A stretch of 64,000 bases of DNA, taken from the NCBI GenBank assembly GCA_023053575.1, contig JAKZAP010000021.1, forward strand, positions 4,361,790-4,425,789. The letters are read 5' to 3'. Positions 50,939-61,850 of this stretch are shown here, piece by piece. Numbering within the stretch: position 1 is the stretch's first letter; the number at the start of each line of letters is the position of its first letter. Origin of the DNA: Branchinecta lynchi (lineage: Eukaryota > Arthropoda > Branchiopoda > Anostraca > Branchinectidae). A program made the translations under genes and the position numbers. The notes under the pieces were generated by a model that saw nothing but the letters and a program-made list of their open reading frames with translations, was not told the DNA's origin and did not search any database.

Positions 50939-51427
50939 CTGATATTCAATCACATTACTAAGTGTCAAACTTCATTCCCACCAATCTGACAAAAAGTGAT
51001 GAAAGTGAGACGACTTTTTCAGATACCACGATCAGTTCCCACGGTGAACCGTGAAGATCAGATACCAACAGCTGGCCCGATACCACGATAACTGCAAAAA
51101 CATCTTTTAGCCGTGGTATCAGCTACCACGATAACTGCAAAAACGACTTTAGACCGTGGTATGAGATACCACTGTATCTGCAAAAACGCAACTAATCTGT
51201 CTGTGTATAATATCGGTAGGAGAAAACTTAGCTGACGTGTCCGTTTAACGCAATCAAATGTTATTCGCAGTCAGGTTGTTCTGGAGGAATACTTTTTTAA
51301 GTGGCAATAGAAGAAGCATAAAAAGTACTTTCTTTTTATATCTAACATCTGGTGAATTTTTATCGCCTTTATCCCTTTTACCGACTGACAGTCAAAGACT
51401 CTGACGTTGCTTAGAAAAGAAACTAAA

Positions 51428-51524
51428 ATGATCGTGATTCAAATCGTCGCATTTGGGTTGCTTTTTTTGGGCGTCCGTGCTCAGTTCTCGTGTGAACTAT
51501 TTAACCCCTTGACGAACAATACAG
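51428..51524 (+). CDS. Exon 1: signal peptide
   Basis: ATG with AAA at -3 to -1 encodes a clear signal peptide with V-R-A cleavage, then QFSCELFNPLTNNT plus one base; the donor GTTAGT starts at 51525. Upstream ATAAAAAG at 51318-51325 could be the TATA element, giving a 5' leader of about 80 bases. Confidence 0.62.
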
Positions 51525-54500
51525 GTTAGTAATACGTCGACGATTGGTTTTCCACTTATTGTTTCTTGTTGTTGTTTGTTTTCTTTGCTTTAGTCCTTCA
51601 TTTCCTTTGTTCTTTCTCTTTCAGTTTTCTTCTCTTTTTTGAAAAAGTATGTGAAAATTAATGTAAAGTGAAGTTTTTTTTTACTGCCCCCACATGCCCA
51701 TTCGGGTTTTCCTACAGTCAGAAGGATGAGCTACATGTATAAAGGATATTAAAAGGGTTACACCAGGTGTGTTCATGTACTTAAGCATGTAAACACTTGC
51801 AGGGCTGTGTCAGAGGATTAAAGTAGGAATTCGTGGGGTTGTTGTGATCATTTGTAAGCGAAACCTTTGAGATCAGAATGGTCATGGGTCCTTGGAAATC
51901 ACGAGAATGCATTGTTCGTGAAAACTATTTTATTTGTGCATTTGGCCATGATGATGCGTACTTAAAGGGAGCTAGAGATTGATTTGTAATGGACTCTACT
52001 GAAGCACAAATGATGATAAGCTCATTGGAATCATGAAAATGCATATTCTGCTCAAAATTACTGTTTGTATTTTAAGAAATTCAGCTGTAAGCAAAACCCT
52101 TGAGGCAAAAATTATCATGGTCCCCTGGGGATCATGAATATAAATCATTTGTTTATAGTATTTCTTTTACTTTTCGGTTAACAAACGCACTTTGAGGGTG
52201 CTAAATATTAGTTTTTAAGCAACACCCTTGAGTTTAAATGTATACTTTGCTTAAAAGGATTTTTTTGTACTTGGTGGTTAGGATTAGTCCTTTAAGGTTA
52301 GGATTATTGCTTTAAGGGATGGTTGGATCTTTTACGATTTCTAAGCCAATCTTGTCAAGTTTCTAATGTTCAAGCCAAGTTTCATCGCCCTAGCACACCT
52401 AAAAGTACCTTAATTCGCGATCATCGAAATTTCGCTCCCCCCCCCCCCCCCCCCCACCCCGCCAACTCCCCTCACAGTTCCCGAACCCGGTCTGGTTTTG
52501 TAACTGATGTCTCTAGTTCTGGTCCTTTTTCTTCCCACCAAGTTTCATCCAAATCACCCTACGCTAAGCGTGTCGCAACATTTCCGCCCTCCGCCCACAT
52601 TCATTGAATCCGGCCTGGGATATCTGAGACACGAGGTCTTTCCAAATATTAGGTTTCGTCGAGATCCGACCACTCGTTCAAAAGTTATACATACCTCAAG
52701 ATTTCAGATCCCCCCTCCCTCCACTCCCCCACGATGGTTGGGTCGGAGAACTAACTATTTCTAAGCCAATCATTTCAAGTCTCCAATGTTCAAGCCATGT
52801 TTCATGTCCTAGCATATCTGGAAATACCTTAACTCGCGATAGCCGGAATTCCGGACTCCCACCTCTAACTCCCCCCACAATGCCCAAATTCGATCTGGTT
52901 CTATCACTGACGCATCTAGTTCTTATACTTGTCCTACCCACCAAGATTCATCCCAATCGCCCCACTCTAAGCGTGTCAGAAGATGTCCGTTTTCCCCTCC
53001 ACCCCCCCCCCCCCCCAACTTCATCGGATCCGGTCCAGACTTTAGATGGGTCATCCGAGACACGGGGTCTTTCCAAATACAAAGTTTTGTTAAGATCCGA
53101 TCACCCGTTCCAATGTTATTTCATTCGATTCAGGATTCCCCCTCTCTACTCCCCCCACGGTGGCTGGATCGGGGAGTTGACTATTTCCAGGTTAACCTGG
53201 TCGGATCCCTAGCTTGCCTGCCAAGTTTCAATGTCCTAGCCCACCTGGAAGTAACTTAACTCCGTATCACCGGAATTCCAGACCCCCCCCCCCTCCCCCA
53301 CAGTGCACGAAGCCGGTCCGGTTCTTTCAATAATGTACCTAGGACTTGGTCCGGACTTGAAATGGGACATCTGAGACATGAAGTCTTTCCAAATATCAAG
53401 TTTCACTAAGATCCGATCACCCGTTCGAAAGTTATGCATGTCACTACATTTCGGATTCCGGCTCCCCTTCCTCCCCCCACGATGGTCGGATCAAGCAAGT
53501 GATTATTTCCAAGTGATTTTGGTCGGTTCTCTAATACGCCTGCCAAGTTTCATCGTCCTAGCACATCTGTAAGTACTCTAACTCGCAAATACCGGACTGA
53601 CCGACCGACCAACGGAAAATTGATAGGTATATGGCACTTGGCGAAAAGTAAGTGCCATGAAAACCTGCCCGTAAATCAAAGCAGATAGATGGATTATTTC
53701 CCCAGGTTTTCTCTCTTTTTGAGATCCCAAAATGGAAGTGGAGGGATACCTGTAAAGTTGTTCGTCGTTCCGTTCGTCCGTCTGTTAGCACGATAATTCT
53801 GGAAGCGGTTGAGACATTTTGTTCAAACTTGGTGTGATGATGCATTGGGTCAAAGTACAGATCAAGTTCGTAGATGGGTTCTGTAGCCCTACATCTAGGA
53901 GTGGGGGAGGGGTTTCAAATTAATGGATAAGAATAAGAAAATGTCTTTAAAACGCTGATTAGATAGACAATTTAGGGGTAAGTAAACATGTTGAATCCAT
54001 ATATGAAGCTTGTTTTTTCGCCGGACAAATAGTTCGCTCGAAATCCGGCAAAAACAAGAAAATTGTCAAGCATAAAAGTTATACGTAAAATTGTTTAGAG
54101 GTTTGATTTTTTTAAATTAGTAAATATTCTGAATTCGTTCCAGTTTATTTATTTTTCCAAACACTTCGCCTGCTCTGGTATAGCCAAAATAGTAGGCTAT
54201 TTGTGTTGCGAGAGCAACACTTTGGTTTTTTCCTTGTTTTTTTTTTTTTTCTATTACTCCGATTTCATTTATTCCTATTAACTGGTAAGGGAAGTGTGGA
54301 CCTTAGGCCGGATTGATGAATATGACATTACATTTTGGAGAGCTCCATAGAACTCTTGCCTGGGGCCAATAAAGATGGTTTTTGCTTGTCCTCGAGCCAG
54401 AGCCTATGGTGTGAGAAGTGAAGTGGAGTTATATAGCCCATGTCAGAGAGGACTATCTGAAGGTGTGTAGCGAACCTTTCGTTTCATCAAACCATGTTTC

Positions 54501-57500
54501 TGCTTTCGAGTGGATAGCTCCGTTCTAGCACGCAAGCAGTCAGACACCAGTTTCAAATTGAAGATGGACTAAAATCTATAAGTGTTAAATATTTGCGGCA
54601 GTTACACGGCCCAATAGCCAACATATCTACTTTGAGTGATAAATAGAAAAATCTACAGAAACAAAAAAGTGGCTTTTTCTCACGGGTCCGAAAGTGCTGC
54701 CATCTATTGTTTCTATCCACGTCTGTTCGCGATTTCAGCCGAGTTTATGATTCGTTTTTTGCACTTGGGTTTGCGGTAGAGAAATGGTATCAGATGGCAC
54801 ATCTGATCTCTTAAACTTTAAAAGTTCTCTCATTGCTGAAGAAACTAGAGCTTATCCTTTGCTCCTTTCTAAGTGGTGACGTGAGAAAGTTGGTTTATGG
54901 CAAAAAAGCCAACCTTTGAACTAAGACAGGTAGAATTTTTGTTTCGACGGCAATTGATAGCCGTTGATGAGCTGATCAAAGTATATGTAATCCATTTTTT
55001 TGGTACAAAAATTCCTTCATGAGATACACCAGTTTGAAAGTTGCAAGGGGTCGACAACTTCAGTAGTAAGGTATACACTGAAACCAAAAATAGGCGATAC
55101 CAGTTGTGAGACATGCAAAGTGAGACTGCAAAGTCAATTTTGTCCCTTTTTCCGATATTGTTTTGTTGTTGTTTTTACAACGCTTAAGAATATCTTTTGA
55201 TAATGTGATTATTCTTTTTAGAACATACCGTTTTAAAGTTTAACCGAAAAGGTCTGGGATAGGACAATCTAGTTACGCATCACTTATTCACTAAAATTGG
55301 CTTGAAGACCCGCTGAAAATGCGTTACTTCGTTGTTCCACTATTCATGAAAAATTGATTTTCAATTAGTGGAATATCCATGTGATTTGTGGTACCTCTAT
55401 GCGCCTGTATTTTTGTTGTATGTCTTACGAGAAAAATTTATGATTTTTTTTTGTTCAGGCACTACGCAATCTTTAAAAACTCACCACTGCCCACTGAAAT
55501 TGTGTTGAGATCAAAATTTCCCGCGTCATAGGAGAATTTTCGTTGTGGGACGGCCGCAGATGTTCTGAATGTCATAAGCCTTGATTGGGAATCAGCTTCC
55601 CAAGAAAACCTTCTTAATTATTTGCTGTCTACAAAAGCGGCTTTTGCACAAGTTGATCGTTCTAGTCATGCTTTTGTCTGTGGGTCTTCATGCTGCAAGT
55701 ATGAAGAGCACAGACATAATGTCGCTGGATTGTACCTTACGTTCATTAATGCAATTATTTTAGCGGCTCGTTTGGCAATCCCGACTAAGCAAGCTTCTCG
55801 CGCTCGGAAGAGTTTTACTTGTATTCCCCGATGTAATGCGCATTTACGCGGAATTCACATGTCGTCTAGAATTGCATTCTTAACAAGGGTGCATGCTTGT
55901 CGTCCTTTATTCGGACCTATTTATGAGGTAATGAAAACTGAGAGAGTGAATTTCAAGACACGTTTGAAGCATTGTAGAAAAAACGAGAATTCTTAAGAGC
56001 AGAGAGACTTGCTGAGTCGTTTTTGGCCGCTAGAGATTTTTGGGGACAGGTCCGTCGTAATTTTTGCCCTAAGCAAGGTGTGGTTGGGACATTGGGTAGT
56101 GTTGCCGGTGATTGGAATATAGCTGAACTGTGGAAATGTAAATATTCATCATAATTTAATTCTGTAGATAGTGACTGTTTCTGGGTGGGAGCTCTCAGTT
56201 CAATGGAACCGATTGATAACCCCTGATCTAGTTGAGGTTTTGTTCAAGGATCTTAATGTAAATAAAGCTGGTGGTGCGGACGGTTTTTCAGCAAGACATT
56301 TGAGATTTGCTGCACAGTAAAAGTACTGTCTGTTAGCAACGTTTTTCAATCTTTTTATTACGCACGGTTTTGTGCCCTCGTCGATAATGGATGTTAGTAT
56401 TGTGCCAATCCCTAAAGGTTGTGGTTGCGACACTTCAAAATCTGATAACTACTGACCAACTGCTTTGGCTACAGTTACTTCTAAATTGCTTGAAAAATGT
56501 GTGCTTATGAAATTGTCTGGTTGTTTGCGAACAAGTGATTTTCAATTTGGGTTTAAGTCTTCACATGGAGTAGACTTTGCTATTTTTTGTTTAAGTTCGT
56601 GGTTGAATACTTCTGGTTTTACTCAACACCTGTATTTGCGTGCTTCGTCGATTCGTCAGTGAGTCAACCATGGTAAAGTTTTAAAAATGTTGCAGGGTAG
56701 AAAGGTTCCGGTGCAATTTCTTCGCTTTTTGGCTTTTTGGTTCCGGAATCAGCGGTTTTGTGTAAAAAGGGGTTGTGAAACAAGTAGTTCATTCGGGTTG
56801 ATTAATGGTTTGCGGCAAGGAGGGGTGCTATCGCCATTGCTTTATGCTGTTTCTGTTGGTTTACTTTCTCTAAGACTGAAGGATTCGAATACAGGTTGTT
56901 TTATTGGTGGAGTTTGCTTTAACCATTTTCTTTTCGCTGACGATCTTGTTGTTCTTTCCCCTACGGCGTTTGGTCTTAATAAGCTTCTGAAGGTGTGTGA
57001 TAGATTTGCAGAGGAGCATAAGATTATGTTCAATCCTAAGAAAACTGTGGCTATGGATTTCCTACCTATTGGTTTTTCTGTACCTAGGATTCCCATTGTG
57101 TTGTCGGGCCGAAATATTTGCTACGTTACTCAATGTAGATATTTAGGTTTCTTCGTCAATGCGAATTTGAAGGATGATACTCACCTCCGTGACCTTGCGC
57201 ACTGTCTTTGTAAGAGAGGGAACGTTATAATATGGAAATTTGGTTTTGTAAACAGTGCAATTAAGATTAGGCTGTTTAAGACGTATTACTACCAGTTTTT
57301 TGCGCTAGCTTTATGTTATCGTTGTACTGATAGGTCCTACTGTAATCTGGAGGCTTGTTACAAGAGAATATTTAGACGTATAATTTGTCTGCCGGCTCGA
57401 GAGAGCTTAAGTCAGGCCTTTGTCCAGAACCATTGCTGCAGTTTTGCTGAACTTGCTCGTGAAGCCCGGTCATCTTTGGTTGTAAGGTTATGGCGGTCGG

Positions 57501-60500
57501 AGAACTGTCTGATCATCCTGGCAGCAAACTCCATTTTCCACAATCTATCAGTTTGGAGGCATCTGCTGGAGATACATTGATATTGTACCATAGTGTTTTT
57601 TTGTTTATTTGTTGTTTGTATGTTAGTTTATGGCGAAAGCTGAATTAAAAAGTTAATAATAATAACTAGAGTAGATAGTGGGAAATAAAAAAAATGTCTG
57701 CAGAATCCAAATAATTCGGTGTAGGTATTCGATTAAATGACACAAAATTAAGTTGGCTTTGCAGTTAAACTTTAAGAGCTTCGATAAGTTGACAACTTCA
57801 GCATTTAACCGACAGCGAAGAAACAAAACCAAAGTGTTGCTCTCGCATCACTTCACGTTGCCCAGGCAACGTAGGTCTAGTTAGATCTGGATAAAGTCGA
57901 TGTTTGTTCGTGCTCATTAAACTAAGTGACAATGTTACTTCTCATTCTGTTTGGTTGAACAACCCGCAGTGGAATCGGGGTAAAGAGCTTGACTTCCACG
58001 TGGAAGGTCCCCAGTCAGCAAGGCTGTATCCAGGGGGGAGGGGGTAGGGGGTTGACCCCCCCCCCCCCCGAAACACACAAAATTAATTATTTTTATAGGT
58101 TTTTCTCTCTGATCTATGTGTTTTTTGTACTTTTTGTCCGACCAGCAGCCCCCCCCCCCCCCCCGAAATAAATTCCTGGATAAGGGACTGCTAGTCAGTA
58201 TTCCAGATTTGCTAAGAAGATGAAACTTTACTTGAACAGGTACTCGGGACAGGGACTAAAAAAGAACGGCTTAAAAATCGACACTTCCCGGCCACTTCCT
58301 AACCATAAAGTACACAAAAAGTCTGCATTTTCATGATTCCCATGTTCTCATGAGCCCACGATCACTTTTGCCTCAAGGTTTTTGCTTAGAAATGAATTTC
58401 TAGCTCCCTTAAAGTGTGCATCTTAAACGCAAAGGGAAAAAAAAGTTAGGCCAAACGATACTTGTCATGATCCCTGAGGGCCCATGGTCTTCATGCCACA
58501 AGGGTTTCGCCTAAAAATGAGCTTCTAGCACCCTTAAAGTGCGATTAACCGTAAAGTCGAAAAAATACTTTTGACCGAACATTATATAGTTATGATCCTA
58601 AAAGGCCTATGATCATTTTTGCCTCGAGGGTTTTGAATACAGATCAATTTCTAGCGCCCTTAAAGTGAGTGTCATCGCAGCCAAATGCAAATTGCTTCTT
58701 ACCAAACTATATATTCTCGTAATTTCCAAGGGCCCGTGATAATTCTTATCTCAAGGGTCGTGCTTGCAAATGAATCACAACAAACCCACATATTGACAAA
58801 TTCCTACTTTCATCCCCCGACCCAGCCTTGCAAGTGCCATATGAGGTTCAAGCTCTTGTTAAAATTGGCGGGTTACAAATAAAATTACTTACTTAGATGA
58901 AGTAGTTTAATTAACAAAGCGTCATTTTTTATGCCACAACACTTTTATGCAAAAGTGAAAATAGAAGATGGCAAATTCTTTGCAGTGACGTGACATCTAA
59001 ATCCGGATTTGAGGGCTGATGCTGGCTTATTTTCAGATGAGAGATCAGTTTGCAGAAGTTACACGTTCGAAGACGACCTTGTCTATAGTTACAGAGTAAC
59101 CGTACTAGACGAAGCGACAGTTAACTTACGAAACCTTTTGGTAAGTAATTTCTTTGTGGAAAGATTTCCCAATTCCGTGTTTATAGAATCCACCAGTGAA
59201 AACACTCACATTTTAAGGTTCGAGTCGGATCCGACCACGGTGGTGGGGGGTTCAACCGTTAGTGCGACGTTTTCTCGTTCTTCCTGACGCTCACTGGCGT
59301 GTTTTGGACTTGGTCATAAAGAGTATTGAAGTGTATTAGAAAGGTCTTGTCGTCAGGGAGGTTCACATCTTTTGTTGTTGCTGCAGCTGCGTGTTCTGGG
59401 CGACCATCCAAGCACACCTTGCACTGTTTACTAGAAGATAAAATAAGATAAGGAAAAGGTTTTATTTACCCTAAGAGCCAAAGGCCATGGCTAATACATT
59501 AAATATCAGTAAATCAATAATTTTATTAACCCATATTGTAATGGCATAACGTACCCATACGAAGTATGTGAAAAACAATAAAGGAAACTAACAGAAAAGG
59601 ATCAGACTAAACGAAGAAAATGACTATACAAACGCACTATAATACGGATGGCACCTGTCTAGAGAAGAGTCAAACTCGGCACGGCGTTGGGCCACAACCA
59701 CAAAGGGGTCAGTTACACAAAGAAACACAAATATAATACCTTCTCTCTTTAGCAATTAAAAACAACTATTCCTCATGACCCTGCACGTCCATTCTTCGTC
59801 CACCCCTCTTTTATTTACTCCAAAAAGTTCACTCAAATTCTGGCATTTCACAACTAAAGTTCTCATCCATACTACCACAAATCGGACATGAATTAGGACC
59901 GGACCGACGCTTTGTCCAAATAAGACAACGCGACGTACTTCAATCCTTAATGAAAAGTTGGAAACTGGACGATTTTGTCACATGATCGATGATATGCCGT
60001 TCTTAATGAAGTAAAGAAGGGATAGGTTTATTGAACTTGTTATTACCTTGCTAATTGAAAAGAGGTTTAAAGGGTCAGACTGGGGGGCAAGACATTCAGT
60101 ACTGAAACCGAAACCGTTCTTGCAAGAACTTCAAGATCTCTTTGGATTTCCACATGCGGTATGTTTACATTAAAAGGTTTTAATGTGGGATGATTTCAAA
60201 TTAGGTTATTTCAGTACTTGTTTGGATATTGGGGATGTGAAATGTCTCGGCTCTAACGCTGTTTGTATATAAGATGTGATAAACATTTTGCTTTCGCACT
60301 CCACGTTTGAGCGCTTGCGCACTTGTTAATTTTCTTCTTTATAGAAGTGTTTGTTCTTAGAGGCTTTGTTGGCAGAGGCCTTTGCGTTGTTGGCAGTTCG
60401 AGGATTCACTTGTTGCTTTTTTGTTTTACAAATAAATAAATAAATCGGTTAATCAGAATTCTATGATTCCTTCCATGAGTATAGTGAATCTGTGGTCAAT

Positions 60501-61346
60501 AATTGGTAACAGGATGTTTGCAGATTATACTTATCAACTTGTAATGATTTGTTCGTTTTCAATATTTTTATTTTATTTGTATCCTCTTCCTTGCTCGATC
60601 AAGGGATTGTATATAATAATATCAAAGGATTGTCTCCTGGTAGTATAAAAAAAAACATTCAAAGAATGTTTAATTAGTAAGTATTAAAGTAAAACTGTTG
60701 GATTAAAATTAAATTAATTGTAGATTATTATTATTTGTTAAGTTTTAGAGTTCGGAAGGATTTGTTTTGGTTTTGCGATGTTGGATGCACCCCTCTTGTT
60801 GGTTCCAGTTATTTATTAACTAATTAACATTATCGATTATTTTATTATTTACTGCGAGTTTGAACTGGTGCGTACTACTGTTTCTCTTGTATGTTGAAGA
60901 ACGTAATTGTTTTCATTCATCACTCCCGTGCCATTCGTGCTTTGCCCTCTGCCGGGAGTATTTGTTAATTTACCTGTATTCAATTATTGAAAATAATAAA
61001 AGAACCTGAACCTGAATATAGTGCTTTGGATGAGAATAGTTTATGACTGAAATCTTGTCTCGTCCAGGGACCACACTAAAGATTGGTCTATCTGAAGCAG
61101 TGGCTAAGCTGAAGATTGATTAGGGCCAAGAATTCCCTGTTTGAATAGGAAGCTTAGGTTTGTGTTTATTTTCTAATGAACATTTTTTTTTAGGTTGAGT
61201 ATAAGGATAGACCTATAGAAGAGCTTGGTGTTCCGACAACGATTCCTTTTAGTCCAGAAGAATTCTTCCAGAGCATGGTAAAAGAATTTCAGCGACGCAT
61301 CCGACTTTACAGAGATCATTCGAAGAAAATTAATATACATTTCTAA
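51428..61346 (+). CDS. Small secreted protein gene, three exons
   Basis: Join 51428-51524, 59037-59140 and 61194-61346. Exon 1 ends with one base, exon 2 starts with the two that complete an Asp codon and ends in phase 0, and exon 3 starts in phase 0 and ends in TAA. The product is about 117 residues: signal peptide MIVIQIVAFGLLFLGVRA, mature start QFSCELFNP, two cysteines 16 residues apart that could pair, then a charged C-terminal half (EEFFQSMVKEFQRRIRLYRD) likely helical. No family is recognised. Extra exons in the two long introns cannot be excluded. Confidence 0.62.
51760..52260. repeat. Diverged ~150-bp tandem repeats
   Basis: Phrases TTTGTAAGC, AACCCTTGAGGCA, ATCATG-TCCC, GGGATCATGAA-ATGCA and GATGATGCG-ACTT recur about every 150 bases. 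The same array type is at 58320-58780 (inverse) and 61500-61850, always next to R-H ends. Confidence 0.6.
52340..53661 (-). repeat. R-H element, copy 4
   Basis: Same polypyrimidine blocks as copy 3 (CTCCCTCCACTCCCC, AAGTTTCATC, GATCCGATCACCCGTTC), ending TATGGCACTTGGCG-AAAGTAAGTGCCAT. Contains a 20-C run near 52437. Confidence 0.7.
53716..54130 (+). repeat. R-G element fragment
   Basis: Starts TTTTTGAGATCCCAAAATGG and continues through the CNGT-type run and TAGCCCTACATCTAGGAG. The right part is missing. Confidence 0.55.
54200..54542 (-). repeat. Inverted partner of 44097-44470
   Basis: Starts GTGTTGCGAGAGCAACACTT then TGGTTTT and carries the reversed blocks in order, without the long A run (here a 14-T run). 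Confidence 0.7.
54840..57880. repeat. R-T composite repeat, copy 2, with LINE inserted
   Basis: Left part to about 55575 and right part from about 57662 match R-T copy 1 (31090-31240) as a continuous sequence. It ends with AAAACCAAAGTGTTGCTC and CCAGGCAACGTAGGTCTAGT, as at 32600. Confidence 0.6.
55575..57661 (+). mobile_element. LINE with RT domain, 5' truncated and broken
   Basis: 55622-55996 reads SSRIAFLTRVHACRPLFGPI then YEVMKTERVNFKTRLKHC, the region before RT. 56465-56660 reads TSKLLEKCVLMKLSGCLRTS then QFGFKSSHGVD. 56687-57580 carries GLINGLRQGGVLSPLLYAVS and FADDLVVLSPTAFGLNKLL, then HCLCKRGNVIIWKFGF and CYKRIFRRIICLPARESL. Several frameshifts and stops (around 55997, 56150, 56660) break it. 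The FADD box is intact. The tail is AATAATAATAA. Confidence 0.85.
58198..58862 (+). repeat. R-H element remnant with tandem array
   Basis: Ends GCAAGTGCCATATGAGGTTC then AAGCTCTTGTT, like copies 1 and 2, and is followed by GGCGGGTTACAAATAA. The interior is the inverse ~150-bp array (CCACGATCACTTTTGCC, GCACCCTTAAAGTG). The left end abuts C-rich sequence at 58055-58160. Confidence 0.6.
59037..59140 (+). CDS. Exon 2 of small secreted protein
   Basis: The acceptor TTATTTTCAG ends at 59036; the donor GTAAGT starts at 59141. It encodes (D)ERSVCRSYTFEDDLVYSY then RVTVLDEATVNLRNLL. The open frame upstream and downstream is intronic. Confidence 0.6.
59268..59430. repeat. 3' part of the 480-710 repeat
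   Basis: TTTTCTCGTTCTTCCTGACG, CTCACTGGCGTGTTTTGGAC and GGTCATAAAGAGTATT match the ends of the copies at 700 and 47920. Confidence 0.5.
59430..59960 (-). mobile_element. LINE 3' end with zinc knuckle
   Basis: The minus strand near 59915-59855 reads NSCPICGSMDENFSCEMPEF, followed by a 3' UTR, AATAAAACC and a TTATCTTATTTTATC tail at 59430-59455. Confidence 0.55.
60290..61020 (+). mobile_element. LINE 3' UTR remnants
   Basis: An (AAAT)n patch at 60426-60445 and, at 60988-61016, AATAATAAAAGAACCTGAAC with a CCTGAA-repeat tail typical of CR1-like LINEs. No RT frame was seen. It lies in the last intron of the small secreted gene. Confidence 0.4.
61194..61346 (+). CDS. Exon 3 of small secreted protein
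   Basis: The acceptor is a T-rich tract ending TTTTTTTTAG at 61193. Fifty codons, VEYKDRPIEELGVPTTIPF and onward to KKINIHF, then TAA. ATTAAA at 61356-61361, close after the stop, may be the poly(A) signal. Confidence 0.62.
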   Translation, partial: VEYKDRPIEELGVPTTIPFSPEEFFQSMVKEFQRRIRLYRDHSKKINIHF

Positions 61347-61499
61347 GCTTTTGATATTAAACTGATAAGTCAGCTGCGGTTTAATCCAGAGATATTTCGA
61401 TCCTTCTTATGAAGGCTCCTTGTCAGGCTGTAGCTAGAACAAGATCTAGAAGCTCTTATCGCACTTGCAAAGCAGAGCACGACTATGGAATTTGTCAAC

Positions 61500-61850
61500 T
61501 CGTGGGTTTATTGTAATTCTTTGTAAGCAAAAACACTGAGGCACGAATGTTCATAGTCCCTTAGGGATCCTGAAAACCTATCGTTTAGTCCAAAGTTTTG
61601 TTTGCACTTTGCGGTGATGAGGCGCACTTTAAGGGGGCTAGCAGTTACTTTGTAAGCAAACCAACCCCCTTGAGGCACAAATGATTATATGCCCTTGTGG
61701 ATCAGAAACATGTATGGTTTAGTCGAAAACATATTTTCCCTTCGTGGTCAAGATGCGCACTTTAAGGGCGCCAGAAATTCAGCTGCAGTGAATTTTATTA
61801 TTTTTTATTTTTATACTTTGCAGTGATGATGCGCACTTAAGGGGGCTAAA
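61500..61850 (+). repeat. ~150-bp tandem array beside R-H copy 5
   Basis: TTTGTAAGCAAA, CTTGAGGCAC, GTGATGATGCGCACTT and AAGGGGGCTA blocks repeat two to three times and run directly into the R-H terminus at 61850. Confidence 0.6.

Noticed and set aside
61070..61130. Possible extra exon GTTLKIGLSEAVAKLKID
   Set aside because: Has an acceptor-like CGTCCAG but ends in a stop with no donor, and including it would break the good join at 61194.
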